The translations under genes and the position numbers were made by a program. Shown here piece after piece: positions 11,222 to 22,420 of a stretch of 64,000 nt of DNA. The stretch spans positions 58,061 through 122,060 of the forward strand of contig JAWQEG010002450.1 of assembly GCA_033782935.1 (NCBI GenBank), given 5' to 3'. The notes under the pieces are model-generated. The model was given only the letters and a program-made list of their open reading frames with translations. It did not search any database and was not told the origin of the DNA. How positions within the stretch are numbered: position 1 is the stretch's first letter; each line of letters starts with the position of its first letter. This DNA comes from Petrolisthes cinctipes. Its lineage: Eukaryota; Arthropoda; Malacostraca; Decapoda; Porcellanidae.

Positions 11222-11351
11222 GGGCCGTATTAAGAAATGTTCATAGTACGTACGATGGTGTGGTACCGATAAGACGGCTCCATAGACAAGCACAGAACAG
11301 TTGTACAGTACCACACCATCGTATACACCATGGATGTTCTTGAATATGGCA
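11222..11351. mobile_element. Foldback MITE-like element, GTGTATACGATGG family, copy 3
   Basis: Begins GGGCCGTATTAAGAAATG, contains GTACGATGGTGTGGTACC and GGCTCCATAGACAA, and ends CCATCGTATACACCATGG...TTCTTGAATATGGC. The two halves are reverse complements. Confidence 0.75.
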
Positions 11352-11384
11352 CTGTACAGTATTAAACATTCCATATTGTAGTAG

Positions 11385-11516
11385 GGGCTGTATGCAAGGA
11401 GATTCATGGTGTTTACGATGGTGTAGTACCGGTACGATGGCTGTGTTGTTTTTCTATGGAGCCATCTTACAGTACCAGACCATCGTATTCACCACGGATG
11501 TTCTTGAATACGGCCC
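11385..11516. mobile_element. Foldback MITE-like element, GTGTATACGATGG family, copy 4
   Basis: Begins GGGCTGTATGCAAGG; internal GTTTACGATGGTGTAGTACC pairs with GTACCAGACCATCGTATTC; ends TTCTTGAATACGGCCC. About 132 bp. It lies only 33 bp beyond copy 3. Confidence 0.75.
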
Positions 11517-11560
11517 AGAAGTATGCCCCCCAGGTTAGGACCGAAGAAAGCCAAGGAAGG

Positions 11561-11799
11561 CAGTGTTGCCATATCTGCTTGATGAAATATCCCTCCTAAC
11601 TTTACCTTTAGAATATCCCTTTTTGCCTTAATAATTCCCTGTTTTACACTTGAACATTTGACGGGTGTTTTTGGTATTATTTTGTCTGGTGGAAAGTTCC
11701 CGTTTACTCTTGAACAATCTTTTTATATTATAATATTTTCCCTGTGTGGACTTCAAAATTTCCTAAAACAGAGAAATTTCCCTGCATCTGGCAACACTG
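11561..11799. mobile_element. hAT-type MITE, 239 bp, second copy (inverted)
   Basis: Ends CAGTGTTGCCA / TGGCAACACTG. Interior is the reverse complement of the 10036-10268 element. The flank AGCCAAGG follows the right end and also occurs just left of the left end, separated from it by an extra AAGG. Confidence 0.8.
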
Positions 11800-12062
11800 A
11801 GCCAAGGTTAGGGTTGAAGGATGCCCCTGTCTTGGTTAGGTTAGGTTGGTTCATCTCCCTGTAAAAATTCATTATTAAAAGTAACAAACTATAATTATGT
11901 ACTGTACTAAGTAATAAAACAAAAGATTCCCTGTTTGTAACATGGGGTGATTTCTGTCCTGGCATAGTTTGGAGAAGTCGGTAGCCCTGCAACTTCCCAA
12001 AGAGAGGTTCCCCCTCTTGAGATATCTTTCCTTGTGTTTCCTTCAGATAAATGCCAGACAAA

Positions 12063-12161
12063 ATGTGGCACGAGGCCCGGAAGCAAGAGCGCAAAATTCG
12101 GGGCATGTTAGTTGACTACAAGCGACGAGCTGAGAGAAGGCGTGAATATTATGAAAAAATA
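12063..12161 (+). CDS. CLASRP: CLASRP coding exon 1 (start)
   Basis: The exon begins at 12047 after acceptor ccttcag. Encodes MWHEARKQERKIRGMLVDYK then RRAERRREYYEKI, nearly identical to the vertebrate N-terminus. The Met at 12063 is chosen because relatives begin there; an in-frame Met at 12051 would add MPDK. Donor GTAAGT, phase 0. Confidence 0.95.
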
Positions 12162-12179
12162 GTAAGTACAGTAATATAA

Positions 12180-12196
12180 TTTATTGGTTACTTTTG

Positions 12197-12231
<35 letters not shown>

Positions 12232-12420
12232 CTATTATTACTATTATTAGTATTATTCTCCACCATTTGAAAAAAGGGATATGGGGTTTTGATGATTATT
12301 ATTACTGTACTGTACCTGTACTATTATTGTTGTTATTATTATTGTCATTATTGTTGTTGTTATTATTAGTAGTATTACAGTATTAGTATTATTGTTATTG
12401 TTGTACTGCTGTATAAAGGT
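12180..12420. repeat. ATT trinucleotide-rich tract in CLASRP intron 1
   Basis: Interrupted TTA/ATT runs at about 12197-12256 and 12295-12400. Confidence 0.85.
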
Positions 12421-13015
12421 AAAGAGGACAAGACAGACTGTACAACACATAGAGGTGTAAGTCTGCTTAGTGTACCTGGAAAAGAGTACAGTACAGTATT
12501 GGAAAATGGTAATTGACAGAGTGTTTGTATAAACTGAGGGATTGATCGGAGAGAAGTAGTGTAATTTCAGGAAAGGCAGAGGATGTACAGATAAAATGTT
12601 TGTATTATAGAGCTTATGTTAAAAATACATAGAGAAGGACAAGGATATATGTATGTAGTAGTCATGAAATTAGAGAAGGCTTACACCAGTGTGGACAGAG
12701 GGGCAATGTGGAAGGTGCTTTACATCTATATAGTGGGAGGGAGACTGTTCAATGCTGTGAAATAGCATAGTTTGTATTAGGGTAGACAGGAAAGAGAGTG
12801 ACTGGTTTGATGTAACATTGGGCTTGAAACAGAGTTGTGTGATATCACCATTGCTGTCTAATGTATTCATGAGAAGTAAAGGTGAGAACAATGGAGCAGG
12901 GAACAGTGCTATGCAATAAGGGTATTAATAAATGGGAAGTGCGTCGTTTGTTGTTTACAGATGATACAGCACTGGTGGTAGATACAGAAAGGGTAGAGGG
13001 ACTTTAATACAGTAT
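12418..13015 (+). pseudogene. RTE-like reverse transcriptase relic, heavily decayed
   Basis: Recognisable pieces in several frames: KGKEDKTDCTTHRGVSLLSV, CNFRKGRGCTDKMFVL, MKLEKAYTSVDRGAMWKVLY, a LFADDTALVV-like stretch near 12955. This order (KG.....Y.GISLL, QCGFRKGRG, EKAYDRVDR, LFADDTALV) is that of an arthropod endonuclease-reverse transcriptase LINE. Multiple stops and frameshifts; inactive. Same family as 32400-32890 and 36440-37090. Confidence 0.75.
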
Positions 13016-13644
13016 AGTTCATTCCAATAAGAAAATCTGCTCTGATTTGTGTGAACACATGGGTAGAGGTGGCACTCCTGTTACTATTGGGAGGACGTAT
13101 GATTTGTTTGCATTCTCACCAAGCATTCCTCCTTCAAAAAATATTTATATTTCTTCACTTAGCACACCTATTACATAAGCTAGGCAAATTTGGTTTATAT
13201 CACTGGATTAAGCAGTAATTGTACAACTATAACATAATTATTAAAGCTTAAAGCGAGTATTTGTATAATGCCGGGGGAAGGCTGCAGATGAGCCGTAGGT
13301 GCACCTGCGGTTCCTCTGCGACTTTTTTTTATTCGGCACCTATCACGAAAAGTTGGGATGCCCACCAACTTTTCATGGTGCACCACAAACTGCAGCCAAA
13401 GGACTCAAATAATGATTTAATTAAAAAATATTCAAAATTTTGCTTATTCGTGTATGTGTAAACGAGGCTTTAGGAAATACCATTAATATGCTTGCCACTT
13501 TAGTATAATTTATATACATTTTGAATGATGTTTTTTCATTATTGTACAGTTAAACAGAGAGTTCTTTGATCAATGGAAATTTTGGGTGATTGAATAAAGG
13601 ATTTGTTTGGCTGAAACTTGCAACACAAGTTTTTCTACTCACAG

Positions 13645-13742
13645 AAACAAGACCCAACCCAGTTCATCCAGCTCCATGGCCGTCCCGTCAAGATACACCT
13701 TGACCCAGCCATTGCTTATGCTGCTGAAGCTCCTGGCAGCAT
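13645..13742 (+). CDS. CLASRP: CLASRP coding exon 2
   Basis: 98 nt after acceptor actcacag. Encodes KQDPTQFIQLHGRPVKIHLD then PAIAYAAEAPGS and the first two bases of Met. Matches the KKDPAQFLQVHGRACKVHLD segment of the family. Donor GTATGT, phase 2. Confidence 0.94.
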
Positions 13743-13874
13743 GTATGTACTTTTCTTTAGAGGGGAATGTGTTGATTGCAAATAAGTATGGGTGTATCAA
13801 ATATTTATATAAATGTTTCTGACACAAACTCACGGTTATTTAGTTTTGCTCTCCCAAACGAGCATAATGCTTAA

Positions 13875-14036
13875 AGGAGGTAGTGTAGTACTGTGTTAGT
13901 AAATCTGGAGCAACTGATTCCCCTAAAATATTCCATGTAAAAGGCTATCATTATTATTGTTAATCTAGTCCTGTTTCATGACATACTTTGAAGGAATAAA
14001 GGTGCTCTAATGTTGTAAAAGTATACCATCCCCTTA
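13875..14036. repeat. Dispersed palindromic-family repeat (arm copy) in CLASRP intron 2
   Basis: TAAATCTGGAGCAACTGATT, then a TTCCATG block, TCCTGTTTCATGACATACTT and GGTGCTCTAATGTTG. Same block order as the left arm at 6366-6535. It ends about 25 bp before exon 3. Confidence 0.75.
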
Positions 14037-14061
14037 ATGAAATACTCCATCATATTTTCAG

Positions 14062-14240
14062 GATGCCATGGCGAGGTGACACAGACTCCATGATTGACCG
14101 GTTTGATGTTCGAGCCCATCTGGATGCCCCTCCTCCCACGTCTGACTCCCACCCTAAGCTTACTGCAGAAGAGGACTGGGAGGAGCGCCAGGCCAACTAT
14201 GAGCGGTACCGTATACTCATCCAAAACGACTTTTTAGGCA
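14062..14240 (+). CDS. CLASRP: CLASRP coding exon 3 (DRFDVRAHLD motif)
   Basis: 179 nt. Encodes MPWRGDTDSMIDRFDVRAHL and EERQANYERYRILIQNDFLG, the signature of the alternative-splicing-regulator (DRY_EERY) domain. Acceptor ttttcag; donor GCA|GTGAGT, phase 1. Confidence 0.95.
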
Positions 14241-15630
14241 GTGAGTGTTTGGTTTTGTTTGTTTTCCAGAATACTGTAGAATCAATGTAGTTAAATGAGT
14301 TTACTGAATGGAGTTATGTGACTTGACAAGATGAGATAGTTAAAGAAATTAATGTGTTTAAGAGGTTTGGTGTGAGTAGTTGGTCATTATTGAATGATTA
14401 GGTGGTTAAAGTTTAACCCCTAAGAACTGCAAGTTCAGGAAAGTGGACTTGCTTAAAGTCACGCTAGAACCCGCAAGTCCACAAGAATGCAGATATCACA
14501 GAAAACTGAGGAAGCCACATGTAGCCAAATGGCCATAACACTGGTTAGGTATACACCTCTTCTCTGACTGTAAGCATTGTACCCTGACAACAAGCCCTTG
14601 TCTGGCCTTAAGGCACCCTTATCCTCACCCTACTACCACCCCACTACTCAACCCTCACTCCCACCACATAGGAAAAAAATTCCTCCCCTCCTTCCCCTCT
14701 TCCCTCATGTGCTGTATAGGGAAATGATGAAATTACTTCACCATTCTCTTACAGGTGTGTTTTTTTAATGCTGGATGCTCTTGTGGGATGTTAGTGCAAT
14801 TACTCACATGGAAGGGGGCCTTGTAAACACGGAGTCTGATTGTTTTAATTTTTTTATGTGTATTTTCACTCGCCTAAGCCTACTCCCTCCCTCCTTCACC
14901 CACTCACTCAACAGGCATGTGTTGTCGCCAGAGATGGAGTCAGGTCTGTCCTTCACTCACTCACGTTCTCTTTGAGACAGAAGAAAATAGACGAAACATG
15001 AGGACCTGTAGGTGTCTTTTATGTATCCTATACACAAATTACACACTCTTACTCATTCATACTCCCTCCCACACTCACTCACTCACTCACAGGATCAGAC
15101 AATGCTTGTCCTGATAATTGCAGTTTATGATAAGGGTATGCAGTAAACACCTACTGACCCAAGGAAGGAGTTTATTGAATTTTTGCCTTTTTAGCAATAT
15201 TCGATTCCAGGTGAATGTGTTTACCATATAATGCTCATTTCAGGGCTGACAGCCCCGTGGGACTCTGTCAGGCCCCCATGGGGCATCGATTGTCTTGTCC
15301 CCTTTTGCTTTGCCACTTTATCTGACCTGACGCAAACACATTTCGGATACACAATCACAATATCTGACATCCTACACTGTCGAGGAGTCACTATTGTCCC
15401 GGCTTTCATTATGGAAATATATACCAACATGAGTGACAGTGACACAAAACAATCCAGTGCTTCCACTGGACATGTTATTCAATAGTTTTTATAAACTGCA
15501 TACAGCTGTATGAAAGATGGTGCCAGATCTTGGAGCATTCTTTGCTTTCATAAATCTGGCTGACTTGCCTTCATTTATCTATGTAGTACTAATGGCATAC
15601 CACCAAAGTAATTTGTAACTTTTGTTTCAG
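14241..15630 (+). other. CLASRP intron 3; no gene recognised
   Basis: Pyrimidine-rich stretches with CACTCACT repeats near 14890 and 15062. No coding or RNA gene supported. Confidence 0.6.
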
Positions 15631-15882
15631 TCAAGGAGGAAAAATTCTTGCACCAGATTCGTTTGGAAGAACAGTATGGCCCCATAGTTAACAAGGCAAT
15701 AGAAGAAGAGAAAAAAGCATTGGCACCAAAGAAAGCTGCCATTGCTTTCACCTACACAGAAGAAAATGAAGATGAGGAGGAGCAGCAGGCAGGGTCAAGC
15801 TCTGGTGATGTGCTTCCTCCTGAGGGTGGTGAGGAACCAGGTGAACCCAGTGATGAAGACAGTGATAGTGACATTGACCTTG
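15631..15882 (+). CDS. CLASRP: CLASRP coding exon 4 (acidic segment)
   Basis: 252 nt after acceptor tttgtttcag. Encodes IKEEKFLHQIRLEEQYGPIV, then KKALAPKKAAIAFTYTEENE, then an acidic Glu/Asp/Ser stretch ending DEDSDSDIDL. Corresponds to the acidic region of vertebrate CLASRP. Donor G|GTAAGT, phase 1. Confidence 0.94.
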
Positions 15883-15959
15883 GTAAGTTGTAATACTCTT
15901 ATTTTTTGTAGTTAGGGTAGGGGTTTGTAGTAGTAGGGATAGTAGTAGTAGTAGTAGTT

Positions 15960-16190
15960 GCTGATTTTATCGTGAGCCCGATGGTCACTATTTAAACAAC
16001 ACATATCACGGGTAATAGCTTGTAAACCACTCACGCTACATAAATAAATGATACAGGATATTGAAGTACAAACTTTAGCTGTCTCCTGATGTACTTATGA
16101 AGACTAAAGTGACATCTGTAGGATGGGTAGCCAGCTGACAATGACATCAACTCAAATTTCACTTTTACACTCTATTTACATACCGTATTG
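15960..16190. repeat. Dispersed repeat (family D), copy 1
   Basis: Shares ATAAATGAT..AGGATATTGAAGTA, TTAGCTGTCTCCT.ATGTACTT, GACATCTGTAGGATGGGTA and TTTTACACTC.ATT with 34890-35150. No terminal repeats could be fixed. Confidence 0.75.
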
Positions 16191-16980
16191 AAGTACAGTT
16201 TCACGCTCTGATTTCATTATAAAACATATCAGAATCACATTTTTCAACACAACAATATGAAATATCATGTCACTGTTGTTTTTACATATATAATTATATG
16301 GTTATTACATGAAAAATGGAGCTCTGAAAATGAATGCTCCCACCTTCCCTGTTGTTTTAATATTGGCTGGTAGTGGCTGGGTAGACTCGGGCTACTCTCT
16401 ACAATCCCACAATCAGTGTTGCCAGCCGAGACAACCATATTAGGGGGGCACGAAATGGTAACAACTGTGTTGTCGAATTTTTTTGTCACCCACAGTCCGC
16501 CACACTTGTTGTTGGTGTTGAATTATCTCATCACCCGCATTTAAGGGGTTAAGAATTCATCGGAAGTGTAAAAATCAGCTGAGAACACCACCACCCTGAT
16601 GGCCAAAACTACCACTAAATGAATGAGCTTTGCAACACTATTGCTGTCCTTAGGCAGAACAGATTATTTAGCTACAAATTTTACTCTATTTATGCTGAAC
16701 TATTTATTACCTCTAAGATTTTGTATCGTATTATATCCCAAATGTTGAGGTAGAGAGCATTGTTCTTATGTTTGTAAGAAATCTCTGCCACCTCCAATTT
16801 CATGAAAGTCGGAGTAAATGTCTCATAGCAAAGAATAATGAATGAACAATGACCTTCCTCCTCAAATAAAGAAAGCCAACCAACTACAGTAGTTTATCAG
16901 TCTACCAACCATACAAGCAATCTTTTAACCAGCCAATCATTCTGTACCGTTAATTTAATGTGTGTGTGTGTCTCTTACAG

Positions 16981-17156
16981 ACCTGACGGTAGATGTGATG
17001 TCACTAAGCAACGTACAGCAACAGGAAATGAACCTGTCTGGGGTGGAGTATGGCCTGAATCAGGACGACTTCATGTCCCTCATTAGCCGAGACCTGCAAG
17101 AGGCTGAGGAACTGCGGGTGGCCAAGGAACACGAGGATGAAAAGGCTATGTACTCG
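16981..17156 (+). CDS. CLASRP: CLASRP coding exon 5
   Basis: 176 nt after a GT-rich tract and acceptor tcttacag. Encodes DLTVDVMSLSNVQQQEMNLS, YGLNQDDFMSLISRDLQEAE and ending EDEKAMYS, aligned with DLNKQATTYGMADGDFVRML...EEKAMYS in human. Donor TCG|GTGGGT, phase 0. Confidence 0.93.
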
Positions 17157-17768
17157 GTGGGTTCCTTTCAGTGAATGGATATGATATGCAGCGCTAGACG
17201 GGCTGATCTGTTAACCTGGGTTTGTTCTGTTGAAAATAGTTATTCTAAAAGTATATCTAAGGTCATAGCATATTAGTTAGAAGGGAAAAGGTGCATTTTT
17301 GCCAGGATAAAAAATTTACATGACAGTACAATATACAGTAGGTAATTTGTTTTATAAACTTGCTGGAGATGTGAGAAGCATTTGGTTCACTAACAAAATA
17401 ATGAACCTTCAGAAGATTCTGGCATGTACATTTATTTGCCTTTATACTCATATACCCACTAAGCCTTGCCTGGCACCTAGTTACTTAAAGTTTTATTCCT
17501 GAGTTTTAACCCCTAGATATGAAATATATATCACATAATTACTGTAGATTGGATAGTGACTCCTTATTACTTCTAAAAACTCTTGGTATTCAAACTTTGC
17601 CATTAGGGGAAATATTCATTGTCAGGTGTGAACTGCATGAATGAATGGATCTGTACAATTGATTTGCCTGTTTGAGGTTCAATCCCAGCTCTGTTTACCA
17701 TTTAATGTGAGGATAGCCCCTATTAAATATTGTGTCATTGATGAGACCGTATTATATTCTTCCAACAG

Positions 17769-17839
17769 GGCCGAAAATCTCGTAAAGAAAGAAGAGCATT
17801 GAAAAAGAAACACCTGGACAGGAAGTTCAGTCCTCCAAG
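17769..17839 (+). CDS. CLASRP: CLASRP coding exon 6
   Basis: 71 nt. Encodes GRKSRKERRALKKKHLDRKF then SPPS, the basic block following EKAMYS. Acceptor ccaacag; donor AG|GTATGC, phase 2. Confidence 0.93.
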
Positions 17840-17865
17840 GTATGCACACAATGTCCTTGTTTACT

Positions 17866-18053
17866 GGTATATTATTTAGGATGACTTCTAGTGTGATAAA
17901 GTATAGTGATTCTTCTATTGATACTTTACCTCTAGGACAGACACAGTAATGATGAAGTTGGTGTATAATTTAGGATGACTTCTAGTGTGATAAAGTATAA
18001 TGATTCTTCTATTGATACTTTAAATCTAGGACAGACACAGTAATTATGAAGTT
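17866..18053. repeat. Near-perfect tandem duplication, 94-bp period
   Basis: Two copies of a unit containing GGATGACTTCTAGTGTGATA and TTCTTCTATTGATACTTTA, offset by 94 bp and starting about 27 bp after exon 6. Few differences, so probably recent. Confidence 0.9.
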
Positions 18054-18574
18054 TACCATCAAAGGTGTTTCCATAAACAACTCGGTCAAAAATAAAAGTT
18101 GAGTCTGTTGCTGCTGGTGATCAAAATAAACACTTGACAAGTGGTGCATTATTCTCCTTATTTACACATACATCAAAGTTAAGTATGAGCCCATCCAAAG
18201 TTCCCCCAGATAGTGTATATGCAGGTGGTTAAAAATTAACCCATCATCCACCATAAACCAAGTAAATACTGTTCACTTGCAATCTAAAATTTGTATCCAG
18301 GTCCTGTTGAAGTTTTGAAACATTTGACATACTAGTGAGCCAATTACAACGCTTATCCTGTTTTATATTTGCTCGAGCTTGCTTAATACTTGATCAGGCT
18401 ATTTGAAGCAAGCCTGGATTCATATTTTTGGGTGATTTGGATCACCCTGGGTAGTCGGGAGGAGGAATAGCTGCCATTGTCTCAAAATAATACACGTGTG
18501 ACCTTGAACTTTGCTTTCACTTCCCACAATCATAATACTCACCAGACTAGTGGTGGGAGTAGCAGGTGGCGTGG

Positions 18575-18675
18575 GTGATGCTGGCCAATCACAGCAAAAT
18601 AAGTCACTCAAACACAGCCAATCAGCAAGTGAATCTATCCAGGCAGTTTGACGTAGCCATTACGTGACTATCCGC
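18575..18675. promoter_or_regulatory. CCAAT/CRE-like cluster in CLASRP intron 6
   Basis: CTGGCCAATCACAG (CCAAT at 18585) and ACAGCCAATCAGCA (CCAAT at 18618), followed by TTTGACGTAGCC and TTACGTGACTATCCGCG. The same two motif types compose the array at 59984-60172. Could be an internal promoter or enhancer; no direct evidence. Confidence 0.3.
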
Positions 18676-18880
18676 GATACTGATACTCTCATCCTGGGTC
18701 AGGAATTGCGATAGCGCCGCTTGTGATGTGCATTAGCCATTTAAATATGTTTTTATATGTTTGTACGATAACTTCTAAACGCATTAGCAAAACCTGCCAT
18801 TGCTGGGGGTTGAGTGTAGTGTATTTCTCCATTTTTAGCATAGATGTAGTATAATGACATGATTTCTTTCCACTTTGTAG

Positions 18881-19276
18881 CTATGCAGCGCGTGCCAGCC
18901 CGACCTATGCCCCATACCGCCGGTCATCCTCCCGCTCCAAGTCCCACTCCCCGACTCCACCCGCAGCCAGCACCATAAAGTTCATCACCAGCTTCGGGGG
19001 AGAGTCTGAGGGCGGGGGTTCCGACGATGAGGGTGTGACCGGAGTGATCATCCTCCCCAAGGGTGGTGGTGGTGGGGCCGGAGGTCGAGACCGCCGCAAG
19101 AACCGGTGGGACCAGAAGAGCCGGGAGGGTGCCGGGGGAGGGGGAAGTCGCAGGTCCAGCAGTTCTGGCCCCGGCACCACCTCTCACACCGTCGCCCCTT
19201 CTTCCTCCTCCTCCTCCTCCTTAAAGAAACGCCGCCACTCATCTCGCAGCCGGTCGGTATCATCCCTGCCAGGAGG
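18881..19276 (+). CDS. CLASRP: CLASRP coding exon 7 (ITSFGG block and Ser/Gly-rich region)
   Basis: 396 nt. Encodes YAARASPTYAPYRRSSSRSK, STIKFITSFGGESEGGGSDD, a Gly-rich VIILPKGGGGGAGG segment, then Ser-rich LKKRRHSSRSRS and VSSLPGG. The donor GTAACC after 19276 is preferred: it leaves phase 2 and joins exon 8 in the RS frame. The earlier GTATCA at 19257 would throw the RS frame out. Confidence 0.9.
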
Positions 19277-21471
19277 GTAACCCTGGCCTGGCTCCCTCTT
19301 TTGTCTCTTCATCAGCCATGGTTGCAAACATGTCCTACCCACACTAACTTTGGGCCAGCTTGACAGTGTCTCTCACTTAGCTCGACCAAAGGTTAGGGTT
19401 GGATATTACAGGAGTCATTTGATAATGTTAACCAAAGAAGAACTGAAAAGAAGATACAGGGGTTGGATTTTGCACCAGTCATTTGATACTGTTAACTCTA
19501 AAAGAAGAAATGAAGGAAGAATCTGCTGGGGGTCGGATAATATTGTCAAATTCAGTTGATGATGTTATATCTATTAGAAATGAGGGCAGACACAACAAAG
19601 CAGCAGCTCTCACAAATCTTGACATGACTTGTGAGATGCTTGGTAAAGTGTGGACTGATGTGTATGATGGTGAATATGATGGGAAAATATAATGACTTAT
19701 TGGTGAGAGGGAGAGAAAGAGAAAGGGGAAACCCCAAGAACATCCATGTGGTGAGTATAGGCAGGAAGTACGGTAATCGTTGCAAATATACATACAAAAT
19801 GTATAACCGTATTTGAAGTCCTCAGGAGATTGTCAATGTCACATGTATGAATGAATTTACATAGTGAAGTTTCTGTCTTTAGTATGTTTGTTTACCTTGA
19901 TGTATTCTTCAGTTGTATTACATTTTTTGTGTGATTATTTAAATTTCTAAATGGAAGCTTGGAATTCAGTATAATTGAGTCTGGTATGTGCATTGACAAA
20001 TTTCTTGTAAAATTCATTATACTGTACATTGCATTTCTTATTATATGACATTACCGTAAACTTTTTAAACAATTAGGCAGTCCATTAGTTTTGTTTCTTT
20101 GTAAGATACTTTATCAGCAGCCTTGCTTACCTACCAATTTCTTACTTCATAAACTTTACATCACATTAATAGAAACTACAAGTGGAAGAGTACATAAGGT
20201 AGAGAAATGTGGATGAGAGTGGAGGCTTGTTCTTGTAAGAAGGTAATGTTGGAACAGGAAACCTATAGAGTTATCACACTCTTAGTTAGAGTTCCCAAAG
20301 TGAATTCTATTGCAGAGCTGTGGGTCTAGGTATGTGGAATAGGAATAGTATTTATGTTTATGATTTACTCCTGAGAGTAGAATAATATTCTTATTCTTTT
20401 CTTAAGATTTGATAATATTCTGTAGTTTCTTAACTTGCTTTGTTTTACTGTTTACTCATGAAATATGAAACAAGAAATTTCTACTACTGTACAGCATTAA
20501 GCTGGTACACCAATATACTAACAATATTTTGTTGATGGTGTTTCTAAAGTTGTTTCCATTGCCATCAGATGTGACAGTAATCACATGTGTTTACTTTACA
20601 CATATCAAAGATGGCTCTCATGGGAACTCTAGATGGACAGATGCTCTATAGCTATGTATAGGTGATTATACATGTCAGTCCCACAAACCAAGCGATTACT
20701 CTGCCCTCTGGTGGCAGCGGACATGACTTGAGAATCTGAATGCATCTAATTCAGGAATATATATTCGAGTCTTACCTTTATATTTCTTTATCGTTATGTA
20801 TATGAAGGAGTGTGAGATAATGAAGCATTGAGTTATGGGGAGATGCTTGTGAGATGGTAAAGTGGTGGGATTTGGGGAACTGTGTTGCAGTTTGAGGTAT
20901 TTAAGGATTACAAACTGTTGGCTATGGATTCCTACAAGAATTTCGATTTATGTAACTTTTTGGCAGATTAAATAACCAAGTTTGCCTAAGTTATCTTAAC
21001 CCACAATTCAATAGGCAGAGTTTAAATACTGTCAATGAAGTTTACTATGTGGTGATAGAGGTGGTATCATCCAAACTTAATCTGTGACATCATGTAGTTT
21101 TTATGAGGATAGTGTGTGTGTTGCTCTCATATTGACAGGAGTACAGATGACTTACAATTACTTGATACTCATAATGGGGACAGAATGACACAGGTTAGGT
21201 TCTGTGTTCCCATCTCATGACTACCTAACGTTACCAAACACATCACTGGTAGCATTATATTTGTAGTAATACATAGTTCAGTATTTACACTTTATTTTCA
21301 TATCTTTCTCTAAAGTTGGAAGTTATTTGACAAGTTATGGTGTGCATTTTACATGTGTGGAAACGTGTGTATGAGTGTTGGTAATGACACAGACTTCAAT
21401 GTCCAGAGTCAGAACCCAGTATTAATGAATGTAAACATGTGATGACTAATGTATGACCTTGGTGGCGACAG
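19277..21471 (+). other. CLASRP intron 7; no gene recognised
   Basis: AT-rich sequence with no supported coding or RNA gene. A GAGAGGGAGAGAAAGAGAAAG patch lies near 19707. Confidence 0.6.
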
Positions 21472-21612
21472 GTCCCGTTCCAGGAGTGGATCCAGCGGAC
21501 GGTCTCGCCGACGCCACCGCTCACGTCGATCACGTTCCCGATCCCACCCCAGGTACTCTCACTACACCAGGTCACGGTCCAGATCACACTCCAGGTCACA
21601 CTCACGAGACAG
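21472..21612 (+). CDS. CLASRP: CLASRP coding exon 8 (RS domain)
   Basis: 141 nt. Encodes SRSRSGSSGRSRRRHRSRRS, then RSRSHPRYSHYTRSRSRSHS and RSHSRD. Dense Arg-Ser dipeptides as in SR-family splicing factors. Acceptor ggcgacag; donor AG|GTTGGT, phase 2. Confidence 0.92.
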
Positions 21613-22311
21613 GTTGGTACTCTTATCTATCAGCACCACTATATATAACTTAATGATTTAGGAATAGCCTCATCTCTCCCTTTAATCTTTGTCAGGTTCT
21701 TCTCTTTTCTATTTGCTTTAGTCAGAAAGAATCTGCTTTTCTCCCAGGCCTTGGTTGCTGGTTATATATCTGTGTTTGGCATCTGTTAAATCCTGGATGA
21801 ACTTTCCCTGGGTGGATGAGACACTGTCAGCAGGAAGTGAGATGTTAACAATATAGATGGTTGGGTGGAAGCCGGATTCTTCTATTTTATGTTAATAGTC
21901 TTGTCGTTTCTTCCTTTTCATTGTATGTTTGTTGATTGATCTCATCTTTTTATTTATTTAATTATTTTTTTTTTGCATGTACGAAATGTCATTCATTCGG
22001 CGTAGGGAAGTGGCGTCCCCATAGTCCACAATTCTTGTGATGGTGTACTGCATGACTTTTCTTGTATATTGCACTAACTCTTACATCTTTTATGTGTGAT
22101 TTGAACACTATACAAGTTTGCATCAGTATCCCTTTGACTTAAATTAAGAATTAAAGCTGAAAAGAATTTGAAAATATAATGATGGGTATTGCTGAAGGTC
22201 AGCAAGTGATACAGTATTTCTTAGTTCTATAAATTACATTATTACTGTATGTGTCAGTTTTTGAAGACAGAATGTAGAGATTTATTTGTTCTCTTGTGTT
22301 TCATTGTCCAG

Positions 22312-22420
22312 GTATAGTAGAAAAAGGGGTCGAGGATCATACAGACGGTCCCGCAGCCAATCACAGTCACACAGTCGGTCTAAGAGCCTGGGGAAGAAAA
22401 CTCCATCACCTCCTCCAAAG
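22312..22420 (+). CDS. CLASRP: CLASRP coding exon 9 (RS domain)
   Basis: 109 nt. Encodes YSRKRGRGSYRRSRSQSQSH then SRSKSLGKKTPSPPPK. Acceptor ttgtccag; donor AAG|GTCAGC, phase 0. Confidence 0.92.

Noticed and set aside
11818..11852. Telomere-like GGTTAGGTTAGGTTGGTT
   Set aside because: Only two to three units; too short to be an interstitial telomeric array.
15231..15485. 84-residue frame in CLASRP intron 3 (MLISGLTAPWDSVRPPWG)
   Set aside because: No homology recognised, no splice phase agreement with neighbouring exons and no insertion at this point in the conserved protein.
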